Source: Novosphingobium sp. 28-62-57
GTDB taxonomy: Bacteria > Pseudomonadota > Alphaproteobacteria > Sphingomonadales > Sphingomonadaceae
Length of the DNA stretch: 64,000 nt
Direction of reading: 5' to 3'
Assembly (NCBI GenBank): GCA_002256985.1
Contig: NCGO01000006.1
Coordinates: forward strand, 62,001 to 126,000
Shown: positions 18,974 to 26,632 of the stretch, one piece after another
Layout of the letters: the number at the start of each line of letters is the position of its first letter
How positions within the stretch are numbered: the first letter of the stretch is position 1
The notes under the pieces: generated by a model
Told to the model about the DNA's origin: nothing
Database searches by the model: none
The model's input: the letters and a program-made list of their open reading frames with translations, nothing else
Program-made: the position numbers and the translations under genes

Positions 18974-19077
18974 CCGTTCGTGTCGAGCCCCTCGACAGGC
19001 TCGGGATAAACTTGGTGCATATGGCACGAAGTCGAGACACTGCGACACGTGTCTCGACTTCGCTCGACACGAACGGG
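18974..19077. repeat. Palindromic repeat, CGTTCGTGTCGAG family, long form
   Basis: CCGTTCGTGTCGAG on the left and CTCGACACGAACGG on the right enclose an extra CCCCTCGACAGGCTCGGG hairpin. It fills most of the 18907-19117 gap between genes on the minus strand; no gene is visible there. Confidence 0.8.
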
Positions 19078-19117
19078 ACTTTATGTGAATTGGCGTCAAG
19101 CCGTTTCGTTCCGGTTC

Positions 19118-19909
19118 TTACCCAAACGGCGCATAAAGGGTGCGCCCGTACCGCTTTAGCCAGCGGTTGGCGGCATCGACTTCGCCTTCAAACAGGCGCT
19201 CCAGATGGGCGTGGAAGGCCGGGCTGTGATCGAAGTGCCGCATGTGGGCCACTTCGTGCGCTACGACGGAACGGCGTACGAAGTCCGGGGCCATGATCAG
19301 CCGCCAGTTGATGCGGATCGCGCCATCCGATGCGCAGCTGCCCCAGCGCCGTTGGGCGCGTGAGAGCGACAGGCGCGGCATGGTTTCTCCGGCCCGCGCG
19401 CAGTAATGCGCCAGATCATCGGCGCAAAGTGCCAGCGCCTCTGCCTCAAGCCAGCGCTGCAGCCGCGTGGCAAGCCCCTCTGCCGGACCACCGACCACCA
19501 CGCAGCCATCGACGACTGCCGGTTTGCGGCGCGCAGCGGGTTGCCAATCGATCCGCAGCGTTTCCCCGCGCAGCATGATCGTAGCGTCTGGCGCAATCGC
19601 TGCGGCTTCGGGCAGTCGCGCAAGTTGGCCGGCCAGCCAGTCCGCCCGGTCCCGCGCAAAGGCTTCGGCATCGCCCACGCGGCCCCAGGCGGGCATCGAA
19701 ACGCGTGCTTCGCTGCCATCGGGGGCGAGCCGCAATGTCATCCGCCGCGCATGGCCTAGCTTGCGGATGACCAGCGGCAGTTCGCGGTCGGCCACCACGA
19801 TTGTGCGGCGTGAAACGGTGCGGGGTGAGGCGGCGCGTGGCACCAGCGCCTCTTTTGCCTTGGGGTCGGCCAGGCGCAACCAGTCGAGCATTCCGCGCCC
19901 TTCACCCAT
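19118..19909 (-). CDS. YgjP-type zinc metallohydrolase (DUF45, SprT-like)
   Basis: This 263-residue protein has a beta-rich N-terminal half and a C-terminal HEVAHMRHFDHSPAFH segment, giving HExxH plus a downstream His in the M48/SprT-like arrangement. RAQRRWGSC and ALCADDLAHYCARAG are usual for the family. E. coli YgjP has been reported as a UTP pyrophosphatase, but the family role is not firm. It overlaps the upstream cysteine-cluster gene by 8 bases, so the two are co-transcribed. Confidence 0.8.
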   Translation of the reverse strand: MGEGRGMLDWLRLADPKAKEALVPRAASPRTVSRRTIVVADRELPLVIRKLGHARRMTLRLAPDGSEARVSMPAWGRVGDAEAFARDRADWLAGQLARLPEAAAIAPDATIMLRGETLRIDWQPAARRKPAVVDGCVVVGGPAEGLATRLQRWLEAEALALCADDLAHYCARAGETMPRLSLSRAQRRWGSCASDGAIRINWRLIMAPDFVRRSVVAHEVAHMRHFDHSPAFHAHLERLFEGEVDAANRWLKRYGRTLYAPFG

Positions 19910-20354
19910 CGAAATAGTCCGATGGCACGATATGCTCTTCCAAAGGCCCCGCCACCGTCTCGCTGATGGCTTTGCCGATCATCGATTGCCCGGCCTTGTG
20001 CACGGCATCGCGGTCCCCTGAAATCAGGTAGTGCCAAGCGGGCAGGGGATCACCATCGGCGCGCAGGCGATAGGCGCAGGTATCGGGCAGCCACGGCAAG
20101 GTGCGCGCCAGCTTGGGCGTAAGGCGCAGGCAATCGGGCACATAGGCGCGGCGGTGCTTGTAATCGCTGCAACGCCCAGTCTTCAGGTCCAGCAGCTTGC
20201 ACGCGACATTGGTGTGATAGACATCGCCGGTGGCGTCATCCTCCAGCTTGTGCAGGCAGCATTTGCCGCAACCGTCGCACAGCGCTTCCCACTGTTCGCG
20301 GTTCAAAGCCTCTACGGGCTTTTCCCAGAAGCGGTCGGAATTCAATGCACCCAC
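19902..20354 (-). CDS. YcgN-type cysteine-cluster protein (UPF0260)
   Basis: This 150-residue protein has the family signature LCDGCGKCCLHK (Cys26, 29, 32, 33), then NVACKLLD, GRCSDY, VPDCLRL and DTCAYRL. Together these provide eight cysteines likely to bind zinc or an iron-sulfur cluster. The function is unknown in the family. It overlaps the SCO1 gene upstream by 13 bases and the metallohydrolase downstream by 8, showing a tight three-gene operon. Confidence 0.85.
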   Translation of the reverse strand: MGALNSDRFWEKPVEALNREQWEALCDGCGKCCLHKLEDDATGDVYHTNVACKLLDLKTGRCSDYKHRRAYVPDCLRLTPKLARTLPWLPDTCAYRLRADGDPLPAWHYLISGDRDAVHKAGQSMIGKAISETVAGPLEEHIVPSDYFDG

Positions 20355-20956
20355 TTTGCCAGTTCAGCGGCCACAGCCTGACCACTCTTTTCCCCCGGCA
20401 GCAGAGCAATTGGTTCACCCTTGGGTCCCATGAGGAACACGCCCCGGCTGTGATCCATCAGATAGTCGGTGGGGCTGGAGCCTTCGCGCCGCGAATGGAA
20501 CACGGCCCATTTCTTGGCCACGGCATCGATCTGCGCTTGCGTCCCGGTGAGGCCCACCACCGAAGGGCCGAAGTTGGCCGCAAAGGCCCCCACTACCGCC
20601 GGGGTATCACGTTGCGGATCGATGGTGATGAACAGCGGCACGACCTTTGCTGCCAGATCAGAGTGTTCCTTGGCCAGAATGCGCACGCCCTGGCCGATGT
20701 TCTGCATGTCCACCGGGCACACATCCGGGCAGAAGGTGTAACCGAAATAGACGATGCGGTATTTGCCGTCGAAGTCGCTCCACCGCACTGGCTTGCCGTC
20801 CTTGCCGGTCAGCATGAAGTCGCCGCCGATGGTTGCGCCTTCCAGCGGCGGGCTTTCGCTTGGGCCGCTGCCGCAAGCGGACAGCACGAGTGTGGCAGAT
20901 GCGGCAAGGCCGATGGCTAATGTTCTGAAGATGCTGGTCATGGCGCGGCGGTTCAT
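20342..20956 (-). CDS. SCO1/SenC copper chaperone lipoprotein
   Basis: This 204-residue protein has a lipoprotein signal (LVLSAC, Cys28), a thioredoxin fold, the copper motif CPDVCP (Cys76, Cys80), and the distal His in DYLMDHSRG. SCO proteins deliver copper to the CuA site of cytochrome oxidase or handle periplasmic thiols. The first Met at 20956 is used; a second Met (residue 6) is possible. It is divergent from the ankyrin gene, with 78 bases between starts. Confidence 0.9.
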   Translation of the reverse strand: MNRRAMTSIFRTLAIGLAASATLVLSACGSGPSESPPLEGATIGGDFMLTGKDGKPVRWSDFDGKYRIVYFGYTFCPDVCPVDMQNIGQGVRILAKEHSDLAAKVVPLFITIDPQRDTPAVVGAFAANFGPSVVGLTGTQAQIDAVAKKWAVFHSRREGSSPTDYLMDHSRGVFLMGPKGEPIALLPGEKSGQAVAAELAKWVH

Positions 20957-21034
20957 GCTCTGCTAACCGTGCCCTTGCAAGGGCTGAGTCCGCAGCAATA
21001 TATAGGCTGCGGGGATGCGCAACAGGAGGTATCG

Positions 21035-21661
21035 ATGTTTTCGAAGTCGCTGGCCACATTCCGCAGGCCACTTGCCGCTTTGGCGATCCTGCTGGCCGCC
21101 GCCACCGCGATCCCTGCGCAGGCCCAGTTCTCTGACAGCTACAAGTTCCTTGAAGCCGTCCGCAAGAAAGAGGGCGACAAGGTGACCGAGGCTCTGAACG
21201 AGCCGGGCACACAGATCATCAACACCAAGGATTTCAATTCTGGCCAGACTGCGCTGCACATCGTGGTGGCGCGGCGTGACCTGACCTGGGTGCAGTTCCT
21301 GCTGGCCAAGGGCGCCAATGTGAACGCGCGCGACAATCGCGGGGTGACGCCGCTGGTACTGGCATCGGAAATGGGCTTTCTGGAAGGCGTGGACGAGCTG
21401 ATCAAATCGGGCGCGCGGATTGATGAGGCCAACAATACCGGCGAAACCCCGCTGATCAGTGCGGTGCATCGCAAGGATTTGGCGCTCGTGCGTATGCTGA
21501 TCAAGGCCGGAGCCAACGCTGACCGGCCTGACAATTCGGGCCGATCGGCGCGCGATTATGCCGCGCTGGACAAGGGCAGCTCGGTGCTGGGCGAGATTGA
21601 GCGGTCAACCACCGAGGCCAAGGGCACTGCGCCCAAGAAGACCTATGGACCTTCTTTTTGA
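21035..21661 (+). CDS. Exported ankyrin-repeat protein
   Basis: This 208-residue protein has a signal peptide (to about AQA, residue 30) and at least three ankyrin repeats: GQTALHIVVARRDLTWVQFL, GVTPLVLASEMGFLEGVDEL, and GETPLISAVHRKDLALVRML with GANAD following. It is probably periplasmic and protein-binding, with unknown partner. AGGAGGT at 21024-21030 fixes the ATG at 21035. The COQ9 gene follows after 18 bases. Confidence 0.85.
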   Translation: MFSKSLATFRRPLAALAILLAAATAIPAQAQFSDSYKFLEAVRKKEGDKVTEALNEPGTQIINTKDFNSGQTALHIVVARRDLTWVQFLLAKGANVNARDNRGVTPLVLASEMGFLEGVDELIKSGARIDEANNTGETPLISAVHRKDLALVRMLIKAGANADRPDNSGRSARDYAALDKGSSVLGEIERSTTEAKGTAPKKTYGPSF

Positions 21662-21679
21662 TCCGGGCATTGTAAACCT

Positions 21680-22348
21680 ATGACCGAAGATACCTCACTC
21701 GAAGCCCTGCGCCTCCGACTCGCCCCGGCCATTGCCGAAGCTGCCGCCTTTGATGGCTGGAAGCCTGCCGCTGTTGCAGCCGCCGCCGAGATGGAAGGCG
21801 TCGATCCGGCGCTGGCGGCCTTTGCGTTTGAAGATGGCCCCCAAAGTGGGGCCATGCAGATGATCACGGCGTGGGTCGCCCGCATCGATGCCGATATGGC
21901 GCAGGCTCTGCCGCCCGAACATCTGGCCACGCTGCCAATTCGTGAACGCATTCGCACGCTGGTGCAGTTCCGGCTGGATGCGCTGACCGGCAAGGAAGAG
22001 GCGCTGCGCCGCGCGCTGGCAATCATGGCGATGCCGCAAAATGTGGCCGCTTCGGCGCGCATGGGCTGGTCCAGTGCCGATGCGATGTGGCGGCTGGCAG
22101 GCGATACGGCGACCGATTACAACCATTACACCAAGCGCATCACGCTGGGTTCGATCTATGCCGCAACGCTGGCCTATTTCGCGCAGGACACCAGCGACGG
22201 TCACGACGATACGCGCGCCTTTCTGGATCGCCGGATCGAGAACGTGATGCAGTTTGAAAAGGCGAAAGCCAAGGTGATGAAGCCGCGTGCGGACGAAGGC
22301 TTTTCGCTGATGCGGATGCTGGGGCGGTTGCGGTATCCGGCGGTTTAG
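21680..22348 (+). CDS. COQ9 family ubiquinone biosynthesis protein
   Basis: This 222-residue helical protein matches the COQ9/TetR-like lipid-binding family. The conserved SADAMWRLAGDTATDYNHYTKR region and LGSIYAATLAYF lie in the second half. COQ9 presents quinone intermediates to COQ7-type hydroxylase. It probably shares a transcript with the ankyrin gene. No other ubi genes are adjacent. Confidence 0.85.
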   Translation: MTEDTSLEALRLRLAPAIAEAAAFDGWKPAAVAAAAEMEGVDPALAAFAFEDGPQSGAMQMITAWVARIDADMAQALPPEHLATLPIRERIRTLVQFRLDALTGKEEALRRALAIMAMPQNVAASARMGWSSADAMWRLAGDTATDYNHYTKRITLGSIYAATLAYFAQDTSDGHDDTRAFLDRRIENVMQFEKAKAKVMKPRADEGFSLMRMLGRLRYPAV

Positions 22349-22376
22349 ATAAGGGTTTTAAGGGATTAAAGGGTTT

Positions 22377-22545
22377 CACGCAGAGGCGCGGAGAAGAAAA
22401 GAGAGACGCGGAGGGGGTGTGCTTGCGGCGACGCCGCTGTTTACCTCTGTCGCGGTGTAAACCGATCCGTTTCGTGATTTGAGTGGCCTTGCGGCCGGGG
22501 TTGCCTTCTCTGCGTCTCTCCTTCTTCTCCGCGTCTCTGCGTGAA
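22377..22545. repeat. Long imperfect palindrome, CGCAGAGGCGCGGAGAAG family
   Basis: The left end CACGCAGAGGCGCGGAGAAG pairs with the right end CTTCTCCGCGTCTCTGCGTG across about 130 bases. The interior includes GATTTGAGTGGCCTTGCGGCC. A second copy in the same orientation is at 24776-24945 and a shorter one at 49911-50021. It fills the gap before feoA, where no gene is visible. Confidence 0.85.
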
Positions 22546-22600
22546 CTCTTTCTGACGCAATCTTCCCAAACACCCCTTCTTTTTGATCCAGCGCAATTCT

Positions 22601-22619
22601 ATTGCGAATGACTTGCAAT
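22601..22619. promoter_or_regulatory. Fur-type operator upstream of feoAB
   Basis: ATTGCGAATGACTTGCAAT is a near-perfect 19-base palindrome (ATTGC/GCAAT outer arms, seven of nine pairs). Its form is close to alphaproteobacterial Fur boxes, and it sits 29 bases before the feoA start. It predicts iron repression of the ferrous iron transporter. Confidence 0.6.
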
Positions 22620-22647
22620 CGCCCCCGCGCTATGGCAGCGGGAAGGG

Positions 22648-22905
22648 GTGACGCTTGATCAACTCCCTCTGAACACGCCTGCGCGAATCGCCGCAGTGGA
22701 TTGGTCCGCGCTCGTGGCCGAAGAGGCGCAGCGCTTGCAGGCGCTTGGCCTTGATGAAGGTGCGCGGGTGAGCCTTGCCTATCGCGGGGTGTTTGCGGGG
22801 CGTGATCCGCTGGCGGTGGAGATTGGCCGCATGACTATTGCGCTGCGCCGCGTTCATGCCCGCGCGATGACGGTTGAAGCGCTCTCCGAAACGGGTGCGG
22901 CATGA
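22648..22905 (+). CDS. feoA: Ferrous iron transport protein FeoA
   Basis: This 85-residue SH3-like FeoA protein has ARIAAVDW near the start, LQALGLDEGARVSLAYRG, and a final segment ALRRVHARAMTVE. It works with FeoB at the inner membrane. The start is GTG with GGAAGGG upstream. Its stop overlaps the FeoB start by ATGA. Confidence 0.88.
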   Translation: MTLDQLPLNTPARIAAVDWSALVAEEAQRLQALGLDEGARVSLAYRGVFAGRDPLAVEIGRMTIALRRVHARAMTVEALSETGAA

Positions 22906-24758
22906 GCAGGATGCCCACCGTCGCCGCGCTGGTCGGCAATCCCAACGCGGGCAAGAGCGCCCTGTTCAATGCGCTGACCGGCGCGCGGCAGAAGATTGCC
23001 AACTATCCGGGCGTCACGGTGGAGCGCAAGGCGGGCCGCCTGCTGCTGCCATCGGGTGAACCGGTGGAGCTGGTCGATTTGCCCGGATCCTACAGCCTTT
23101 CCGCAACGAGCCCGGACGAAGAAGTGACCCGCAAGGTCATCATGGGCGAACAGGAAGGGCAGGCACGGCCCGATGTGATCGTGCTGGTGCTCGACAGTTC
23201 GAATCTCGAACAACACCTTGTTTTCGCGCAGGAAGTGATTGAGTTGGGCCGCCCCACCGTGGTGGCGCTCAACATGGTCGATCTGGCTGAGCGGGATGGC
23301 CTGACGCTTGATCCCGCCGCATTGCAGAGCGCGCTGGGCGTGCCGGTGATCCCCACTGTGGCCGTGCGCCGCCGGGGCCTGACCGAACTGTCTGCCGCCA
23401 TTGCCGAGGCGCGGGACCGCTCGCAAGCAAGCGAAGCCGGGCCGCGGTCGCATGTTACCCTGCCCGAACGGCGCATGCTGGCGCATCAGATGGCATCAGC
23501 CGCGATCCTTTCGGAAACGGCCAAGCACCGCATCCATGCCCGGCTCGATAAAGTGCTGCTGCACCCGTGGATTGGCCCGCCGATTCTGTTTGCGCTGCTG
23601 TTCGTGGTGTTTCAGGCGGTGTTTTCGTGGGCCACGCCCTTTGCCGATGGCATCGAAGCGGTGGTCGGCGGCTTAGGCGATTTTGCCAAACAGGTCCTGC
23701 CTGAAAGCCTGTTGCGCGATCTCCTGACCGAAGGCGTGATTGCGGGCGTGGGCTCGGTCATCGTGTTCCTGCCGCAGATCGTGATCCTGTTCTTCTTCAT
23801 CCTGCTGATGGAGGCGACCGGATATATGGCGCGCGCGGCCTTCCTGATGGACCGGCTGATGGCAGGCGTGGGGCTTTCGGGCCGCAGCTTCATTCCGTTG
23901 CTGTCGAGCTTTGCCTGCGCCATTCCCGGCATCATGGCCACGCGCAGCATCACCGATCCGCGTGATCGGCTGACCACGATCCTGATCGCGCCGATGATGA
24001 CCTGTTCGGCGCGGCTGCCGGTCTATGCGGTGATCATCGCGGCGTTCATTCCGAATGCGTCGGTCGGCCCCGGTGTTGGTTTGCAAGGTTTGGTGCTGTT
24101 CTGCCTTTATGTCGCCGGGATCATCGGCGCGATGGTGGTGGCGCTGGTGCTGCGCAGTTCGGTGACCAAGGGCGCGGCTTCAGGCTTCATCATGGAACTG
24201 CCGAAGTATCAGCTGCCCACGATCAAGGACCTGGCCATCGGCCTGTGGCAGCGCGCGTGGATATTCCTGCGCCGCGCGGGCACGATGATCTTCACCGTCA
24301 CCGTGGTGCTGTGGATCCTGCTCAGCTTCCCGCGCGCGGCTCCGGGTGAGGATCAGGTTGATGCCTCGATCGCCGGGCACATGGCCAATGGCCTTGCCGT
24401 GGTGCTCAGCCCCATCGGCTTCAACCGCGACATGAGCCTTGCGGTGATCCCGGCCATGGCCGCGCGCGAAGTGGCGGTCAGCTCGCTCGCCACGACATAT
24501 GCCGTCAGCGCCAGCGATGAAGACGCAGCGGCGATGGAACTGGGCGATCAGCTCAAGTCCCGCTGGACCCTGCCAATGGCGCTGTCGTTCCTCGCATGGT
24601 TCGTGTTTGCGCCGCAGTGCCTTGCCACGATTGCCGTGGCGCGGCGTGAGACCAATGGGTGGAAGTGGCCCGCGTTCATGTTGGCGTACCTGTTCGCGCT
24701 GGCCTATGCGGCGGCGGGGGTGACTTTCTGGACGGCCAAGGCGGCTGGGCTGGGTTAG
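22902..24758 (+). CDS. feoB: Ferrous iron transporter FeoB
   Basis: This 618-residue protein has an N-terminal G domain and a polytopic membrane domain. GNPNAGKS (12-19) is G1, [10 protein letters not shown] covers G3, and NMVD is G4. Membrane segments include [19 protein letters not shown] and the second gate-like repeat. It imports Fe(II), driven or gated by GTP hydrolysis. Its length is on the short side compared with E. coli FeoB (773). It is co-translated with feoA under a Fur-like box. Confidence 0.93.
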   Translation: MSRMPTVAALVGNPNAGKSALFNALTGARQKIANYPGVTVERKAGRLLLPSGEPVELVDLPGSYSLSATSPDEEVTRKVIMGEQEGQARPDVIVLVLDSSNLEQHLVFAQEVIELGRPTVVALNMVDLAERDGLTLDPAALQSALGVPVIPTVAVRRRGLTELSAAIAEARDRSQASEAGPRSHVTLPERRMLAHQMASAAILSETAKHRIHARLDKVLLHPWIGPPILFALLFVVFQAVFSWATPFADGIEAVVGGLGDFAKQVLPESLLRDLLTEGVIAGVGSVIVFLPQIVILFFFILLMEATGYMARAAFLMDRLMAGVGLSGRSFIPLLSSFACAIPGIMATRSITDPRDRLTTILIAPMMTCSARLPVYAVIIAAFIPNASVGPGVGLQGLVLFCLYVAGIIGAMVVALVLRSSVTKGAASGFIMELPKYQLPTIKDLAIGLWQRAWIFLRRAGTMIFTVTVVLWILLSFPRAAPGEDQVDASIAGHMANGLAVVLSPIGFNRDMSLAVIPAMAAREVAVSSLATTYAVSASDEDAAAMELGDQLKSRWTLPMALSFLAWFVFAPQCLATIAVARRETNGWKWPAFMLAYLFALAYAAAGVTFWTAKAAGLG

Positions 24759-24775
24759 AAGGTTTAGAAGGGGTT

Positions 24776-24945
24776 CGCGCAGAGACGCGGAGAAGAAAGG
24801 GAGGAGCGGAGATGTTGCGCCTGCGGCAAAGTCGCTCTCGCATTCTGCTGTTGTGGTTTCGGCCCTCTTTCGAGATTTGAGCGGCCTTGCGGCCTGTCGC
24901 TCCCTCCTCTGCGTCTCCCTTTCTTCTCCGCGTCTCTGCGTGAAA
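24776..24945. repeat. Long imperfect palindrome, second copy, downstream of feoB
   Basis: This is the same family and orientation as 22377-22545, with a shared interior (GATTTGAGCGGCCTTGCGGCC). The two copies bracket feoAB. The 24759-25038 gap holds no gene. Confidence 0.85.
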
Positions 24946-25038
24946 CTATCTTCCTTCTGGAAAACTCATACGCCAAGACTCGCCCCCGACCGAGCCCATG
25001 CGCTAGGTCATGCGCCAGATCAAAAGGAACACGATTCG

Positions 25039-25590
25039 ATGGCAGGCAGCGTCAACAAGGTCATCCTCGTCGGCAATCTGGGGGCAGACCCCGAGGTAAA
25101 GAGCTTCCAGAACGGCGGGCGCATTGCCAACTTGCGCATCGCCACGTCCGAAAACTGGAAGGACAAGAACACCGGCGAAAAGAAAGAGCGCACGGAATGG
25201 CACACCGTGGTGCTCAATTCCGATGGGCTTGTCGGTGTGGCCGAGCGCTACCTGAAAAAGGGCAGCAAAGTGTACATCGAAGGCCAGCTGCGCACCCGCA
25301 AGTGGCAGGACCAATCGGGCAACGACCGCTATACCACCGAAGTTTCAGTCGGCGGCATGGGCGGCGTATTGACCATGCTGGACGGCGCACCCGGTGCTGG
25401 TGGCGGCATGGGTGGAGGCGGCGGCGGTGGTCGCTCCTCTGGCGGTGGCTGGAATGAAGGCGGCTCGTCTGGCGGCGGATCGCGTGGGGGCGGTGCATCA
25501 TCGGGTGGCGGCTGGAATCAAGGTGGCGGTGGCGCCGGTGGCAGCAGTGGCGGCTATGGCGACGATCTGGACGACGATATTCCGTTCTAA
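25039..25590 (+). CDS. ssb: Single-stranded DNA-binding protein
   Basis: This 183-residue protein has an N-terminal OB fold ([19 protein letters not shown] to about residue 112), a Gly/Ser-rich linker and the C-terminal acidic tip DDDIPF that binds partner proteins. It coats single-stranded DNA in replication and repair. The ATG at 25039 starts the conserved N-terminus; upstream in-frame sequence is repeat DNA. Confidence 0.95.
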   Translation: MAGSVNKVILVGNLGADPEVKSFQNGGRIANLRIATSENWKDKNTGEKKERTEWHTVVLNSDGLVGVAERYLKKGSKVYIEGQLRTRKWQDQSGNDRYTTEVSVGGMGGVLTMLDGAPGAGGGMGGGGGGGRSSGGGWNEGGSSGGGSRGGGASSGGGWNQGGGGAGGSSGGYGDDLDDDIPF

Positions 25591-25653
25591 GCTAGGCCCC
25601 GCAAACGAGCGTAGCGCGTACTCCGTAAGAGTATCGCATACCCTACCAACATA

Positions 25654-25741
25654 GCGCGCGCCCCCGCGAAGGCGGGGGCCTCAGGCCTTTTACTGAGAGG
25701 TTCCGTTAACGGCACGAGGCCCCCGCCTTCGCGGGGGCGCG
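25654..25741. repeat. Palindromic repeat, GCCCCCGCGAAGGCGGGGGC family
   Basis: GCGCCCCCGCGAAGGCGGGG at the left and its complement at the right flank an interior TTCCGTTAACGG. It lies between convergent ssb and queE and may terminate both. Other copies of the family are listed at 33292, 33456, 39125, 50030, 52831, 53861, 61361 and 63858. Confidence 0.9.
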
Positions 25742-25761
25742 TGGTTTTGGAGTGTTTAGGG

Positions 25762-26505
25762 TTACGTCCCCCTTGTGTCCCCATACAAATGAATATGCAG
25801 CCGGTCGGTAAAGCGCCAGCCGCGCTCCAGCGCTTCTTCGGCCAGCCAGCGTGAGCGTTCGCGCAAGGTGGCGCTGGCGGTGCCTTCGGGCATCACGAAC
25901 AGGTGATCGGGTGCGATCCCATAGCGTTCCTGCAGCGCGGAAATTTCGGCCAGATCGGCAGGCGTTGCCACCACGAACTTGAACCACGCGCGCGGGTTTT
26001 GTGCCCACTGTGTCAGCTGTTCGGGGACCAAGGACAGCGCTGCGTCATTGCCCGAATGCGCAAGTTTGGGGCTCACGTTGAACTGGTCCACCAGTGGATT
26101 GAGCGCGGGATGCACCGCCACGGTTCCGTTGGTTTCGATCTCCACGTGCAGGGCAGGCCGGGCCGCTTTCATCAGTGCCACCATCCGCGCCAAAGCCGCG
26201 CCTTGCAGCAGGGGTTCGCCCCCGGTGATGACCAGCCGGTCCTCCGGGTGAGAGAGGATCAGCGCGGCGGCGTCTTCCTCGGTCATGGTCAGTTGGTTGT
26301 CGGTCCGTTCGAACGCCACTTCATCGCGGTGCGGGCGATTGTCGCCGGTGAAGCGCCAGGTATAGGCCGTGTCGCACCACCGGCAGGCGAGATTGCAGCG
26401 GCTCAGGCGCACGAACACCGAAGGGCGGCCCATGCTGGGGCCTTCGCCCTGGAGCGAGGAGAAAACCTCCGGTTCGCCGGGGTTTACGGTGGCGAGTGTT
26501 AGCAT
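25762..26505 (-). CDS. queE: 7-carboxy-7-deazaguanine synthase QueE
   Basis: This 247-residue radical SAM protein has the cluster motif CNLACRWC (Cys37, 41, 44) after SLQGEGPSMGRPSVFVRL, and GGEPLLQ near residue 95. It makes 7-carboxy-7-deazaguanine in queuosine synthesis. No other que genes are adjacent. The gene is isolated between two repeat elements. Confidence 0.9.
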   Translation of the reverse strand: MLTLATVNPGEPEVFSSLQGEGPSMGRPSVFVRLSRCNLACRWCDTAYTWRFTGDNRPHRDEVAFERTDNQLTMTEEDAAALILSHPEDRLVITGGEPLLQGAALARMVALMKAARPALHVEIETNGTVAVHPALNPLVDQFNVSPKLAHSGNDAALSLVPEQLTQWAQNPRAWFKFVVATPADLAEISALQERYGIAPDHLFVMPEGTASATLRERSRWLAEEALERGWRFTDRLHIHLYGDTRGT

Positions 26506-26510
26506 TCTGA

Positions 26511-26613
26511 AGCCCCCTCCTCTTCAGAGGAGGGGGTTTGGGGGTGGTGGCGCACGCACATGCCCCTGCAGGGCAACACCACCCCTCGATCCCCTCCTCT
26601 GAAGAGGAGGGGA
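26511..26613. repeat. Palindromic repeat, CCCCCTCCTCTTCAGAGGAGGGGG family
   Basis: CCCCCTCCTCTTCAGAGGAG at the left and a matching GATCCCCTCCTCTGAAGAGG end at the right bracket a G/T-rich interior. It fills the gap between queE and valS. Confidence 0.85.
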
Positions 26614-26632
26614 GGACGAGCGTTGCGCCTGA

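Noticed and set aside
22377-24945. A composite transposon carrying feoAB
   Set aside because: The flanking elements contain no transposase and no target duplication was seen; only the bracketed layout is reported.
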